64,000 nt of DNA, taken from positions 39,447,936-39,511,935 of the forward strand of contig NC_067127.1 of assembly GCF_021347895.1 (NCBI RefSeq), read 5' to 3'. This document shows, in pieces, positions 21,601 through 35,519 of this stretch. Below the pieces are notes generated by a model, which worked only from the letters and a program-made list of their open reading frames with translations, did no database searches and was not told where the DNA came from. Position numbers and translations under genes: made by a program. Position 1 is the stretch's first letter, and every line of letters starts with the position of its first letter. The DNA is from Acanthochromis polyacanthus. Taxonomy: Eukaryota > Chordata > Actinopteri > Pomacentridae.

Positions 21601-23775
21601 CACCCGGGAGGCCGGGGTTCGATTCCAGGTGGGAGTGAGTGAGATAGGCATAGGGAGTATAGCTCAGTGGGAAGAGTGGCTGGCTGGCACCCGGGAGGCC
21701 GGGGTTCGATTCCAGGTGTGAGTGAGATAGGCATAGGGAGTATAGGAGTGACTGAGTGAGTGAGATAGGCAGAGGGAGGATTGCAGCCAGTCAGTGAGAT
21801 AGGGAGCATAGCTCACTGGGTGAGTGAGATAGGCATTGGCAGTATAGCTCAGTGGGTAGAGAGGCTGGTTGTCACCCGGGAGACCGGGGATCGATTCCAG
21901 GTGTGAGTGAGTGAGAGTGGCATAGGGAGGATAGCAGTGAGTGAGTGAGTGAGATAGGCATAGGGAGTATATCTCAGTGGGAAGAGTGGCTGGCTGGCAC
22001 CCGGGAGGCCGGGGTTCGATTCCAGGTGTGAGTGAGTGAGATTGGCATAGGGAGGATAGCAGTGAGTGAGATAGGGAGTATAGCTCAGTGGGTGAGTGTG
22101 AGAGGGAGTATAGGAGTGAGTGAGAAAGGCCAAGGAGTATAGCTCAGTGGGTAGAGTGACTGGCTGGCACCCGGGAGGCTGGGGATCGATTCCAGGAGCG
22201 AGTGAGATTGGCATAGGGAGGATAGCAGTGAGTGAGATAGGGAGTATAGCTCAGTGGGTGAGTGAGATAGGGAGTATAGGAGTGAGTGAGAAAGGCCAAG
22301 GAGTATAGCTCAGTGGGTGAGTGTGATAGGGAGTATAGGAGTGAGTGAGAAAGGCCAAGGAGTATAGCTCAGTGGGTAGAGTGACTGGCTGGCACCCGGG
22401 AGGATGGGGATCGATTCCAGTTGTGAGTGAGTGAGATTGGCATAGGGAGGATAGCTCAGTAGGTGAGTGTGATAGGGAGTATAGGAGTGAGTGAGAAAGG
22501 CCAAGGAGTATAGCTCAGTGGGTGAGTGTGATAGGGAGTATAGGAGTGAGTGAGAAAGGCCAAGGAGTATAGCTCAGTGGGTAGAGTGACTGGCTGGCAC
22601 CCGGGAGGCTGGGGATCGATTCCAGGTGTGAGTGAGTGAGGTTGGCATAGGGAGGATAGCAGTGAGTGAGTGAGATAGGGAGTATAGCTCAGTGGGTGAG
22701 TGAGATAGGGAGTATACAAGTGAGTGAGAAAGGCCAAGGAGTATAGCTCAGTGGGTAGAGTGACTGGCTGGCACCTGGGAGGCTGGGGATCGATTCCAGG
22801 TGTGAGCGAGTGAGATTGGCATATGGAGGACGTGATTGAGTGAGTGAGTGAGTGAGATAGGCTTAGGGAGTATCGGAGTGAGTGAGATAGGCGTAGGGAG
22901 TATAGCTCAGTGGGTGGGTGAGATAGGCATAGGGAGTATAGTTCAGTGGGTGGGTGAGATAGGCATAGGGAGTATAGTTCAGTTGGTGAGTGAGAAAGTA
23001 ATAGGGAGTATAGCTCAGTGGGAAGAGTGGCTGGCTGGCACCCGGGAGGCCGGGGTTCGATTCCAGGTGGGAGTGAGTGAGATAGGCATCGGGAGTATAG
23101 CTCAGTGGGAAGAGTGGCTGGCTGGCACCCGGGAGGCCGGGGTTCGATTCCAGGTGTGAGTGAGATAGGCATAGGGAGTATAGGAGTGACTGTGTGAGTG
23201 AGATAGGCAGAGGGAGGATTGCAGCCAGTCAGTGAGATAGGGAGCATAGCTCACTGGGTGAGTGAGATAGGCATAGGCAGTATAGCTCAGTGGGTAGAGA
23301 GGCTGGCTGTCACCCGGGAGACCGGGGATCGATTCCAGGTGTGAGTGAGTGAGAGTGGCATAGGGAGGATAGCAGTGAGTGAGATAGGGAGTATAGCTCA
23401 GTGGGTGAATGAGATAGGGAGTATGTGAGTGAGAAAGGCCAAGGAGTATAGCTCAGTGGGTAGAGTGACTGGCTGGCACCCGGGAGGCTGGGGATCGATT
23501 CCAGGTGTGAGTGAGTGAGATTGGCATAGGGAGGATAGCTCAGTGGGTGAGTGAGATAGGGGGTAGAGCTCAGTGGGTGAGTGTGACAGGGAGTATAGGA
23601 GTGAGTGAGAAAGGCCAAGGAGTATCGCTCAGTGGGTAGAGTGACTGGCTGGCACCCGGGAGGCTGGGGATCGATTCCAGGTGTGAGTGAGTGAGATTGG
23701 CATAGGGAGGATAGCTCAGTGGGTGAGTGAGATAGGGGGTAGAGCTCAGTGGGTGAGTGAGATAGGGAGTACAGC

Positions 23776-26700
23776 TCAGTGGGTGAGTGTGATAGGGAGT
23801 ATAGGAGTGAGTGAGAAAGGCCAAGGAGTATAGGTCAGTGGGTAGACTGACTGGCTGGCACCCGGGAGGCTGGGGATCGATTCCAGGTGTGAGTGATTGA
23901 GATTGGCATAGGGAGGATAGCAGTGAGTGAGATAGGGAGTATAGCTCAGTGGGTGAGTGTGAGAGGGAGTATCGGAGTGAGTGAGAAAGGCCAAGGAGTA
24001 TAGCTCAGTGGGTAGAGTGACTGGCTGGAACCCGGGAGGCTGGGGATCGATTCCAGGTGTGAGTGAGTGAGATTGGCATAGGGAGGATAGCAGTGAGTGA
24101 GATAGGGAGTATAGCTCAGTGGGTGAGTGTGAGAGGGAGTATCGGAGTGAGTGAGAAAGGCCAAGGAGTATAGCTCAGTGGGTAGAGTGACTGGCTGGAA
24201 CCCGGGAGGCTGGGGATCGATTCCAGGTGTGAGTGAGTGAGATTGGCATAGGGAGGATAGCAGTGAGTGAGATAGGGAGGATCGCTCAGTGGGTGAGTGT
24301 GATAGGGAGTATAGCTCAGTGGGTGAGTGAGATAGGGAGTATAGGAGTGAGTGAGAAAGGCCAAGGAGCACAGCTCAGTGGGTGAGTGTGATAGGGAGTA
24401 TAGGAGTGAGTGAGAAAGGCCAAGGAGTATAGCTCAGTGGGTAGAGTGACTGGCTGGCACCCGGGAGGCTGGGGATCGATTCCAGGTGTGAGTGAGTGAG
24501 ATTGGCAAAGGGAGGATAGCAGTGAGTGAGATTGGGAGTATAGCTCAGTGGGTGAGTGAGATAGGGAGTATAGCTCAGTGGGTGAGTGTGATAGGGAGTA
24601 TAGGAGTGAGTGAGAAAAGCCAAGGAGTATAGCTCAGTGGGTAGAGTGACTGGCTGGCACCCGGGAGGCTGGGGATCGATTCCAGGAGTGAGTGAGATTG
24701 GCATAGGGAGGATAGCAGTGAGTGAGATAGGGAGTATAGCTCAGTGGGTGAGTGTGATAGGGAGTATAGGAGTGAGTGAGAAAGGCCAAGGAGTATAGCT
24801 CAGTGGGTAGAGTGACTGGCTGGCACCCGGGAGGCTGGGGATCGATTCCAGGTGTGAGTGAAAGAGATTGGCATAGGGAGGATAGCAGTGAGTGAGATAG
24901 GGAGTATCGCTCAATGGGTGAGTGTGATAGGGAGTACAGCTCAGTGGGTGAGTGAGATAGGGAGTATAGGAGTGAGTGAGAAAGGCCAAGGAGTATAGCT
25001 CAGTGGGTGAGTGTGATAGGGAGTATAGGAGTGAGTGAGAAAGGCCAAGGAGTATAGCTCAGTGGGTAGAGTGACTGGCTGGCACCCGGGAGGCTGGGGA
25101 TCGATTCCAGTTGTGAGTGAGTGAGATTGGCATAGGGAGGATAGCAGTGAGTGAGATAGGGAGTATAGCTCAGTGGGTGAGTGTGATAGGGAGTATAGGA
25201 GTGAGTGAGAAAGGCCAAGGAGTATAGCTCAGTGGGTAGAGTGACTGGCTGGCACCCGGGAGGCTGGGGATCGATTCCAAGTGTGAGTGAGTGAGATTGG
25301 CATAGGGAGGATAGCTCAGTGGGTGAGTGAGACAGGGAGTATAGCTCAGTGGGTGAGTGAGATAAGCATAGAGATTATAGGAGTGAGTGAGTGTGGTTGG
25401 CCAAGGAGTATAGCTCAGTGGGTAGAGTGGCTGGCTAGCACCTGGGAGGCTGGGGATCGATTCCAGGTGTGAGTGAGTGAGATTGGCATAGGGAGGATAG
25501 CAGTGAGTGAGATAGGGAGTATAGCTCAGTGGGTGAGTGAGATAGGGAATATAGGAGTGAGTGAGAAAGGCCAAGGAGTATAGCTCAGTGGGTAGAGTGA
25601 CTGGCTGGCACCCGGGAGGCTGGGGATCGATTCCAGGTGTGAGTGAGTGAGATTGGCATAGGGAGGACAGCAGTGAGTGAGTGAGATACGCTTAGGGAGT
25701 ATCGGAGTGAGTGAGATAGGCGTAGGGAGTATAGCTCAGTGGGTGGGTGAGATAGGCATAGGGAGTATAGTTCAGTCGGTGAGTGAGAAAGTAATAGGGA
25801 GTATAGCTCAGTGGGAAGAGTGGCTGGCTGGCACCCGGGAGGCCGGGGTTCGATTCCAGGTGGGAGTGAGATAGGCATAGGGAGTATAGGAGTGACTGAG
25901 TGAGTGAGATAGGCAGAGGGAGGATTGCAGCCAGTCAGTGAGATAGGGAGCATAGCTCACTGGGTGAGTGAGATAGGCATAGGCAGTATAGCTCAGTGGG
26001 TAGAGAGGCTGGTTGTCACCCGGGAGACCGGGGATCGATTCCAGGTGTGAGTGAGTGAGAGTGGCATAGGGAGGATAGCAGTGAGTGAGTGAGTGAGATA
26101 GGCATAGGGAGTATATCTCAGTGGGAAGAGTGGCTGGCTGGCACCCGGGAGGCCGGGGTTCGATTCCAGGTGTGAGTGAGTGAGATTGGCATAGGGAGGA
26201 TAGCAGTGAGTGAGATTGGGAGTATAGCTCAGTGGGTGAATGAGAGAGGGAGTATAGGAGTGAGTGAGAAAGGCCAAGGAGTATAGCTCAGTGGGTAGAG
26301 TGACTGGCTGGCACCCGGGAGGCTGGGGATCGATTCCAGGAGTGAGTGAGATTGGCATAGGGAGGATAGCAGTGAGTGAGATGGGGAGTATACCCACTGA
26401 GTATAGCTCAGTGGGTGAGTGTGATAGGGAGTATAGCTCAGTGGGTGAGTGAGATAGGGAGTATAGGAGTGAGTGAGAAAGGCCAAGGAGTATAGCTCAG
26501 TGGGTGAGTGTGATAGGGAGTATAGGAGTGAGTGAGAAAGGCCAAGGAGTATAGCTCAGTGGGTAGAGTGACTGGCTGGCACCCGGGAGGTTGGGTATCG
26601 ATTAAAGGTGTGAGTGAGAAAGATTGGCATAGGGAGGATAGCAGTGAGTGAGATAGGGAGTATAGCTCAGTGGGTGAGTAAGATAGGGAGTATAGCTCAG

Positions 26701-29700
26701 TGGGTGAGTGTGATAGGGAATATAGGAGTTAGTGAGAAAGGCCAAGCAGTATAGCTCAGGGGGTAGAGTGTCTGGCTGGCACCCGGGAGGCTGGGGATCG
26801 ATTCCAGGTGTGAGTGAGATTGGCATCGGGAGGATAGCAGTGAGTGAGATAGGGAGTATCGCTCAGTGGGTGAGTGAGATAGGGAGTATAAGAGTGAGTA
26901 AGAAAGGCCAAGGAGTATAGCTCAGTGGGTAGAGTGACTGGCTGGCACCCGGGAGGCTGGGGATCGATTCCAGGTGTGAGTGAGTGAGATTGGCATAGGG
27001 AGGATAGCAGTGAGTGAGATAGGGAGTATAGCTCAGTGGGTGAGTGTGAGAGGGAGTATAGGAGTGAGTGAGAAAGGCCAAGGAGTATAGCTCAGTGGGT
27101 AGAGTGACTGGCTGGCACCCGGGAGGCTGGGGATCGATTGCAGGAGCGAGTGAGATTGGCATAGGGAGGATAGCAGTGAGTGAGATAGGGAGTATAGCTC
27201 AGTGGGTGAGTGAGATAGGGAGTATAGGAGTGAGTGAGAAAGGCCAAGGAGTATAGCTCAGTGGGTGAGTGAGATAGGGAGTATAGGAGTGAGTAAGAAA
27301 GGCCAAGGAGTATAGCTCAGTGGGTAGAGTGACCGGCTGGCACCCGGGAGGTTGGGTATCGATTAAAGGTGTGAGTGAGAAAGATTGGCATAGGGAGGAT
27401 AGCAGTGAGTGAGATAGGTAGTATAGCTCAGTGGGTGAGTGAGATAGGGAGTATAGGAGTGAGTGAGAAAGGCCAAGGAGTATAGCTCAGTGGGTAGAGT
27501 GACTGGCTGGCACCTGGGAGGCTGGGGATCGATTCCAGGTGTGAGTGAGTGCGTGAGATTGGCATAGGGAGGATCGCAGTGAGTGAGATAGGGAGTATCG
27601 CTCAGTGGTTGAGTGAGATAGGGAGTATAGGAGTGAGTAAGAAAGGCCAAGGAGTATAGCTCAGTGGGTAGAGTGACTGGCTCGCACCCGGGAGGCTGGG
27701 GATCGATTCCAGTTGTGAGTGAGTGAGATTGGCATAGGGAGGATAGCAGTGAGTGAGATAGGGAGTCTTGCTCAGTGGGTGAGTGAGATAGGGAGTATAG
27801 GAGTGAGTGAGAAAGGCCAAGGAGTATAGCTCAGTGGGTGAGTGTGATAGGGAGTATAGGAGTGAGAAAGGCCAAGGAGTATAGCTCAGTGGGTAGAGTG
27901 ACTGGCTGGCACCTGGGAGGCTGGGGATCGATTCCAGGTGTGAGTGAGTGAGATTGGCATAGGGAGGATAGCAGTCAGTGAGATAGGGAGTATAGCTCAG
28001 TGGGTGAGTGTGATAGGGAGTATAGCTCAGTGGGTGAGTGTGATAGGGAGTATAGGAGTGAGTGAGAAAGGCCAAGGAGTATAGCTCAGTGGGTAGAGTG
28101 ACTGGCTGGCACCCGGGAGGCTGGGGATCGATTCCAGGTGTGAGTGAGTGAGATTGGCATAGGGAGGATAGCAGTGAGTGAGTGAGATAGGGAGTATAGG
28201 TCAGTGGGTGAGTGAGATAGGGAGTATACGAGTGAGTGAGAATGGCCAAGGAGTATAGCTCAGTGGGTAGAGTGGCTGGCTGGCACCTGGGAGGCTGGGG
28301 ATCGATTCCAGGTGTGAGTGAGTGAGATTGGCATAGGGAGGATAGCAGTGAGTGAGATAGGGAGTATAGCTCAGTGGGTGAGTGAGATAGGGAATATAGG
28401 AGTGAGTGAGAAAGGCCAAGGAGTATAGCTCAGTGGGTTGAGTGACTGGCTGGCACCCGGGAGGCTGGGGATCGATTCCAGGTGTGAGTGAGTGAGATTG
28501 GCATAGGGAGGACAGCAGTGAGAGAGTGAGATACGCTTAGGGAGTATCGGAGTGAGTGAGATAGGCGTAGGGAGTATAGCTCAGTGGGTGGGTGAGATAG
28601 GCATAGGGAGTATAGTTCAGTCGGTGAGTGAGAAAGTAATAGGGAGTATAGCTCAGTGGGAAGAGTGGCTGGCTGGCACCCGGGAGGCCGGGGTTCGATT
28701 CCAGGTGGGAGTGAGTGAGATAGGCATAGGGAGTATAGCTCAGTGGGAAGAGTGGCTGGCTGGCACCCGGGAGGCCGGGGTTCGATTCCAGGTGTGAGTG
28801 AGATAGGCATAGGGAGTATAGGAGTGACTGAGTGAGTGAGATAGGCAGAGGGAGGATTGCAGCCAGTCAGTGAGATAGGGAGCATAGCTCACTGGGTGAG
28901 TGAGATAGGCATTGGCAGTATAGCTCAGTGGGTAGAGAGGCTGGTTGTCACCCGGGAGACCGGGGATCGATTCCAGGTGTGAGTGAGTGAGAGTGGCATA
29001 GGGAGGATAGCAGTGAGTGAGTGAGTGAGATAGGCATAGGTAGTATATCTCAGTGGGAAGAGTGGCTGGCTGGCACCCGGGAGGCCGGGGTTCGATTCCA
29101 GGTGTGAGTGAGTGAGATTGGCATAGGGAGGATAGCAGTGAGTGAGATAGGGAGTATAGCTCAGTGGGTGAGTGTGAGAGGGAGTATAGGAGTGAGTGAG
29201 AAAGGCCAAGGAGTATAGCTCAGTGGGTAGAGTGACTGGCTGGCACCCGGGAGGCTGGGGATCGATTCCAGGAGCGAGTGAGATTGGCATAGGGAGGATA
29301 GCAGTGAGTGAGATAGGGAGTATAGCTCAGTGGGTGAGTGAGATAGGGAGTATAGGAGTGAGTGAGAAAGGCCAAGGAGTATAGCTCAGTGGGTGAGTGT
29401 GATAGGGAGTATAGGAGTGAGTGAGAAAGGCCAAGGAGTATAGCTCAGTGGGTAGAGTGACTGGCTGGCACCCGGGAGGATGGGGATCGATTCCAGTTGT
29501 GAGTGAGTGAGATTGGCATAGGGAGGATAGCAGTGAGTGAGATAGGGAGTATAGCTCAGTGGGTGAGTGTGATAGGGAGTATCGGAGTGAGTGAGAAAGG
29601 CCAAGGAGTATAGCTCAGTGGGTAGAGTGACTGGCTGGCACCCGGGAGGCTGGGGATCGGTTCCAGGTGTGAGTGAGTGAGATTGGCATAGGGAGGATAG

Positions 29701-30545
29701 CTCAGTAGGTGAGTGTGATAGGGAGTATAGGAGTGAGTGAGAAAGGCCAAGGAGTATAGCTCAGTGGGTGAGTGTGATAGGGAGTATAGGAGTGAGTGAG
29801 AAAGGCCAAGGAGTATAGCTCAGTGGGTAGAGTGACTGGCTGGCACCCGGGAGGCTGGGGATCGATTCCAGGTGTGAGTGAGTGAGATTGGCATAGGGAG
29901 GATAGCAGTGAGTGAGTGAGATAGGGAGTATAGCTCAGTGGGTGAGTGAGATAGGGAGTATACAAGTGAGTGAGAAAGGCCAAGGAGTATAGCTCAGTGG
30001 GTAGAGTGACTGGCTGGCACCTGGGAGGCTGGGGATCGATTCCAGGTGTGAGCGAGTGAGATTGGCATATGGAGGACGTGATTGAGTGAGTGAGTGAGTG
30101 AGATAGGCTTAGGGAGTATCGGAGTGAGTGAGATAGGCGTAGGGAGTATAGCTCAGTGGGTGGGTGAGATAGGCATAGGGAGTATAGTTCAGTGGGTGGG
30201 TGAGATAGGCATAGGGAGTATAGTTCAGTTGGTGAGTGAGAAAGTAATAGGGAGTATAGCTCAGTGGGAAGAGTGGCTGGCTGGCACCCGGGAGGCCGGG
30301 GTTCGATTCCAGGTGGGAGTGAGTGAGATAGGCATCGGGAGTATAGCTCAGTGGGAAGAGTGGCTGGCTGGCACCCGGGAGGCCGGGGTTCGATTCCAGG
30401 TGTGAGTGAGATAGGCATAGGGAGTATAGGAGTGACTGAGTGAGTGAGTGAGTGAGTGAGTGAGATAGGCAGAGGGAGGATTGCAGCCAGTCAGTGAGAT
30501 AGGGAGCATAGCTCACTGGGTGAGTGAGATAGGCATAGGCAGTAT
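23776..30545 (+). repeat. Higher-order repeat, copy B (partner of 17.15-23.3 kb)
   Basis: Second copy of the large duplication. It differs from copy A by whole-unit gains and losses (87 and 170 bp) and a few substitutions, the pattern expected from unequal exchange. A part of it (about 24.1-26.4 kb) has a third copy at about 34.4-36.8 kb, with an offset of 10321-10437 bp. Confidence 0.7.
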
Positions 30546-31160
30546 AGCTCAGTGGGTAGAAAGGCTGGCTGTCACCCGGGAGACCGGGGATCGATTCCAG
30601 GTGTGAGTGAGTGAGAGTGGCATAGGGAGGATAGCAGTGAGTGAGTGAGTGAGATAGGCATAGGGAGTATATCTCAGTGGGAAGAGTGGCTGGCTGGCAC
30701 CCGGGAGGCCGGGGTTCGATTCCAGGTGTGAGTGAGTGAGATTGGCATAGGGAGGATAGCAGTGAGTGAGATAGGGAGTATAGCTCAGTGGGTGAATGAG
30801 ATAGGGAGTATAGGAGTGAGTGAGAAAGGCCAAGGAGTATAGCTCAGTGGGTAGAGTGACTGGCTGGCACCCGGGAGGCTGGGGATCGATTCCAGGTGTG
30901 AGTGAGTGAGATTGGCATAGGGAGTATAGCTCAGTGGGTGAGTGAGATTGGCATAGGGAGGATAGCAGTGAGTGAGATAGGGAGTATAGCTCAGTGGGTG
31001 AGTGTGAGAGGGAGTATAGGAGTGAGTGAGAAAGGCCAAGGAGTATAGCTCAGTGGGTAGAATGACTGGCTGGCACCCGGGAGGTTGGGTATCGATTAAA
31101 GGTGTGAGTGAGCAAGATTGGCATAGGGAGAATAGCAGTGAGTGAGATAGGGAGTATAGC

Positions 31161-34080
31161 TCAGTGGGTGAGTGAGATAGGGAGTATACGAGTGAGTGAG
31201 AAAGGCCAAGGAGTATAGCTCAGTGGGTAGAGTGACTGGCTGGCACCCGGGAGGCTGGGGATCGATTCCAAGTGTGAGTGAGTGAGATTGGCATAGGGAG
31301 GATAGCTCAGTGGGTGAGTGAGATAGGGAGTATAGCTCAGTGGGTGAGTGAGATAAGCATAGAGATTATAGGAGTGAGTGAGTGTGGTAGGCCAAGGAGT
31401 ATAGCTCAGTGGGTAGAGTGGCTGGCTGGCACCTGGGAGGCTGGGGATCGATTCCAGGTGTGAGTGAGTGAGATTGGCATAGGGAGGATAGCAGTGAGTG
31501 AGATAGGGAGTATAGCTCAGTGGGTGAGTGAGATAGGGAATATAGGAGTGAGTGAGAAAGGCCAAGGAGTATAGCTCAGTGGGTTGAGTGACTGGCTGGC
31601 ACCCGGGAGGCTGGGGATCGATTCCAGGTGTGAGTGAGTGAGATTGGCATAGGGAGGACAGCAGTGAGTGAGTGAGATACGCTTAGGGAGTATCGGAGTG
31701 AGTGAGATAGGCGTAGGGAGTATAGCTCAGTGGGTGGGTGAGATAGGCATAGGGAGTATAGTTCAGTCGGTGAGTGAGAAAGTAATAGGGAGTATAGCTC
31801 AGTGGGAAGAGTGGCTGGCTGGCACCCGGGAGGCCGGGGTTCGATTCCAGGTGGGAGTGAGTGAGATAGGCATAGGGAGTATAGCTCAGTGGGAAGAGTG
31901 GCTGGCTGGCACCCGGGAGGCCGGGGTTCGATTCCAGGTGTGAGTGAGATAGGCATAGGGAGTATAGGAGTGACTGAGTGAGTGAGATAGGCAGAGGGAG
32001 GATTGCAGCCAGTCAGTGAGATAGGGAGCATAGCTCACTGGGTGAGTGAGATAGGCATAGGCAGTATAGCTCAGTGGGTAGAGAGGCTGGTTGTCACCCG
32101 GGAGACCGGGGATCGATTCCAGGTGTGAGTGAGTGAGAGTGGCATAGGGAGGATAGCAGTGAGTGAGTGAGTGAGATAGGCATAGGGAGTATATCTCAGT
32201 GGGAAGAGTGGCTGGCTGGCACCCGGGAGGCCGGGGTTCGATTCCAGGTGTGAGTGAGTGAGATTGGCATAGGGAGGATAGCAGTGAGTGAGATAGGGAG
32301 TATAGCTCAGTGGGTGAGTGTGAGAGGGAGTATAGGAGTGAGTGAGAAAGGCCAAGGAGTATAGCTCAGTGGGTAGAGTGACTGGCTGGCACCCGGGAGG
32401 CTGGGGATCGATTCCAGGAGCGAGTGAGATTGGCATAGGGAGGATAGCAGTGAGTGAGATAGGGAGTATAGCTCAGTGGGTGAGTGTGATAGGGAGTATA
32501 GGAGTGAGTGAGAAAGGCCAAGGAGTATAGCTCAGTGGGTAGAGTGACTGGCTGGCACCCGGGAGGCTGGGGATCGATTCCAGTTGTGAGTGAGTGAGAT
32601 TGGCATAGGGAGGATAGCAGTGAGTGAGATAGGGAGTATAGCTCAGTGGGTGAGTGAGATAGGGAGTATAGGAGTGAGTGAGAAAGGCCAAGGAGTATAG
32701 CTCAGTGGGTGAGTGTGATAGGGAGTATCGGAGTGAGTGAGAAAGGCCAAGGAGTATAGCTCAGTGGGTAGAGTGACTGGCTTGCACCCGGGAGGCTGGG
32801 GATCGGTTCCAGGTGTGAGTGAGTGAGATTGGCATAGGGAGGATAGCTCAGTGGGTGAGTGTGATAGGGAGTATAGGAGTGAGTGAGAAAGGCCAAGGAG
32901 TATAGCTCAGTGGGTGAGTGTGATAGGGAGTATAGGAGTGAGTGAGAAAGGCCAAGGAGTATAGCTCAGTGGGTAGAGTGACTGGCTGGCACCCGGGAGG
33001 CTGGGGATCGATTCCAGGTGTGAGTGAGTGAGATTGGCATAGGGAGGATAGCAGTGAGTGAGTGAGATAGGGAGTATAGCTCAGTGGGTGAGTGAGATAG
33101 GGAGTATACAAGTGAGTGAGAAAGGCCAAGGAGTATAGCTCAGTGGGTAGAGTGACTGGCTGGCACCCGGGAGGTTGGGGATCGATTCCAAGTGTGAGTG
33201 AGTGAGATTGGCATAGGGAGGATAGCAGTGAGTCAGATAGGGAGTATAGCTCAGTGGGTGAGTGAGATAGGGAGTATAGCTCAGTGGGTGAGTGAGATAA
33301 GCATAGAGATTATAGGAGTGAGTGAGTGTGGTAGGCCAAGGAGTACAGCTCAGTGGGTAGAGTGGCTGGCTGGCACCTGGGAGGCTGGGGATCGATTCCA
33401 GGTGTGAGCGAGTGAGATTGGCATAGGGAGGACGTGATTGAGTGAGTGAGTGAGTGAGATAGGCTTAGGGAGTATCGGAGTGAGTGAGATAGGCGTAGGG
33501 AGTATAGCTCAGTGGGTGGGTGAGATAGGCATAGGGAGTATAGTTCAGTTGGTGAGTGAGAAAGTAATAGGGAGTATAGCTCAGTGGGAAGAGTGGCTGG
33601 CTGGCACCCGGGAGGCCGGGGTTCGATTCCAGGTGTGAGTGAGATAGGCATCGGGAGTATAGCTCAGTGGGAAGAGTGGCTGGCTGGCACCCGGGAGGCC
33701 GGGGTTCGATTCCAGGTGTGAGTGAGATAGGCATAGGGAGTATAGGAGTGACTGTGTGAGTGAGATAGGCAGAGGGAGGATTGCAGCCAGTCAGTGAGAT
33801 AGGGAGCATAGCTCACTGGGTGAGTGAGATAGGCATAGGCAGTATAGCTCAGTGGGTAGAGAGGCTGGCTGTCACCCGGGAGACCGGGGATCGATTCCAG
33901 GTGTGAGTGAGTGAGAGTGGCATAGGGAGGATAGCAGTGAGTGAGTGAGTGAGATAGGCATAGGGAGTATATCTCAGTGGGAAGAGTGGCTGGCTGGCAC
34001 CCGGGAGGCCGGGGTTCGATTCCAGGTGTGAGTGAGTGAGATTGGCATAGGGAGGATAGCAGTGAGTGAGATAGGGAGTA
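31161..34080 (+). repeat. Higher-order repeat with 4359-bp offset, copy 1
   Basis: The order of variants here is repeated at 35520-38438: 31161 to 35520, 31576 to 35935, 32071 to 36430 (each 4359 bp) and 33779 to 38137 (4358 bp). The single-base change in offset falls near 37400, where the second copy reads GGCATAGGAGG instead of GGCATAGGGAGG. Confidence 0.75.
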
Positions 34081-35519
34081 TAGCTCAGTGGGTGAATGAG
34101 ATAGGGAGTATAGGAGTGAGTGAGAAAGGCCAAGGAGTATAGCTCAGTGGGTAGAGTGACTGGCTGGCACCCGGGAGGCTGGGGATCGATTCCAGGTGTG
34201 AGTGAGTGAGATTGGCATAGGGAGGATAGCTCAGTGGGTGAGTGAGATAGGGGGTAGAGCTCAGTGGGTGAGTGTGACAGGGAGTATAGGAGTGAGTGAG
34301 AAAGGCCAAGGAGTATAGCTCAGTGGGTAGAGTGACTGGCTGGCACCCGGGAGGCTGGGGATCGATTCCAGGTGTGAGTGAGTGAGATTGGCATAGGGAG
34401 GATAGCTCAGTGGGTGAGTGAGATAGGGGGTAGAGCTCAGTGGGTGAGTGTGAGAGGGAGTATCGGAGTGAGTGAGAAAGGCCAAGGAGTATAGCTCAGT
34501 GGGTAGAGTGACTGGCTGGAACCCGGGAGGCTGGGGATCGATTCCAGGTGTGAGTGAGTGAGATTGGCATAGGGAGGATAGCAGTGAGTGAGATAGGGAG
34601 GATCGCTCAGTGGGTGAGTGTGATAGGGAGTATAGCTCAGTGGGTGAGTGAGATAGGGAGTATAGGAGTGAGTGAGAAAGGCCAAGGAGCACAGCTCAGT
34701 GGGTGAGTGTGATAGGGAGTATAGGAGTGAGTGAGAAAGGCCAAGGAGTATAGCTCAGTGGGTAGAGTGACTGGCTGGCACCCGGGAGGCTGGGGATAGA
34801 TTCCAGGTGTGAGTGAGTGAGATTGGCAAAGGGAGGATAGCAGTGAGTGAGATTGGGAGTATAGCTCAGTGGTGAGTGAGATAGGGAGTATAGCTCAGTG
34901 GGTGAGTGTGATAGGGAGTATAGCTCAGTGGGTGAGTGTGATAGGGAGTATAGGAGTGAGTGAGAAAAGCCAAGGAGTATAGCTCAGTGGGTAGAGTGAC
35001 TGGCTGGCACCCGGGAGGCTGGGGATCGATTCCAGGAGTGAGTGAGATTGGCATAGGGAGGATAGCAGTGAGTGAGATAGGGAGTATAGCTCAGTGGGTG
35101 AGTGTGATAGGGAGTATAGGAGTGAGTGAGAAAGGCCAAGGAGTATAGCTCAGTGGGTAGAGTGACTGGCTGGCACCCGGGAGGCTGGGGATCGATTCCA
35201 GGTGTGAGTGAAAGAGATTGGCATAGGGAGGATAGCAGTGAGTGAGATAGGGAGTATCGCTCAATGGGTGAGTGTGATAGGGAGTACAGCTCAGTGGGTG
35301 AGTGAGATAGGGAGTATAGGAGTGAGTGAGAAAGGCCAAGGAGTATAGCTCAGTGGGTGAGTGTGATAGGGAGTATAGGAGTGAGTGAGAAAGGCCAAGG
35401 AGTATAGCTCAGTGGGTAGAGTGACTGGCTGGCACGCGGGAGGCTGGGGATCGATTCCAGTTGTGAGTGAGTGAGATTGGCATAGGGAGGATAGCAGTGA
35501 GTGAGATAGGGAGTATAGC

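Larger units (their letters stand above)
17150..23300 (+). repeat. Higher-order repeat, copy A (partner ~23.8-30.5 kb)
   Basis: Variant monomers recur in the same order with an offset of 7076 bp over much of this stretch (for example 18847 to 25923, 21779 to 28855, 18917 to 25993). The offset shifts to 7163 left of the 87-bp deletion and to 7246 right of an extra 170-bp monomer. The ends are approximate because monomers are so alike. Confidence 0.75.
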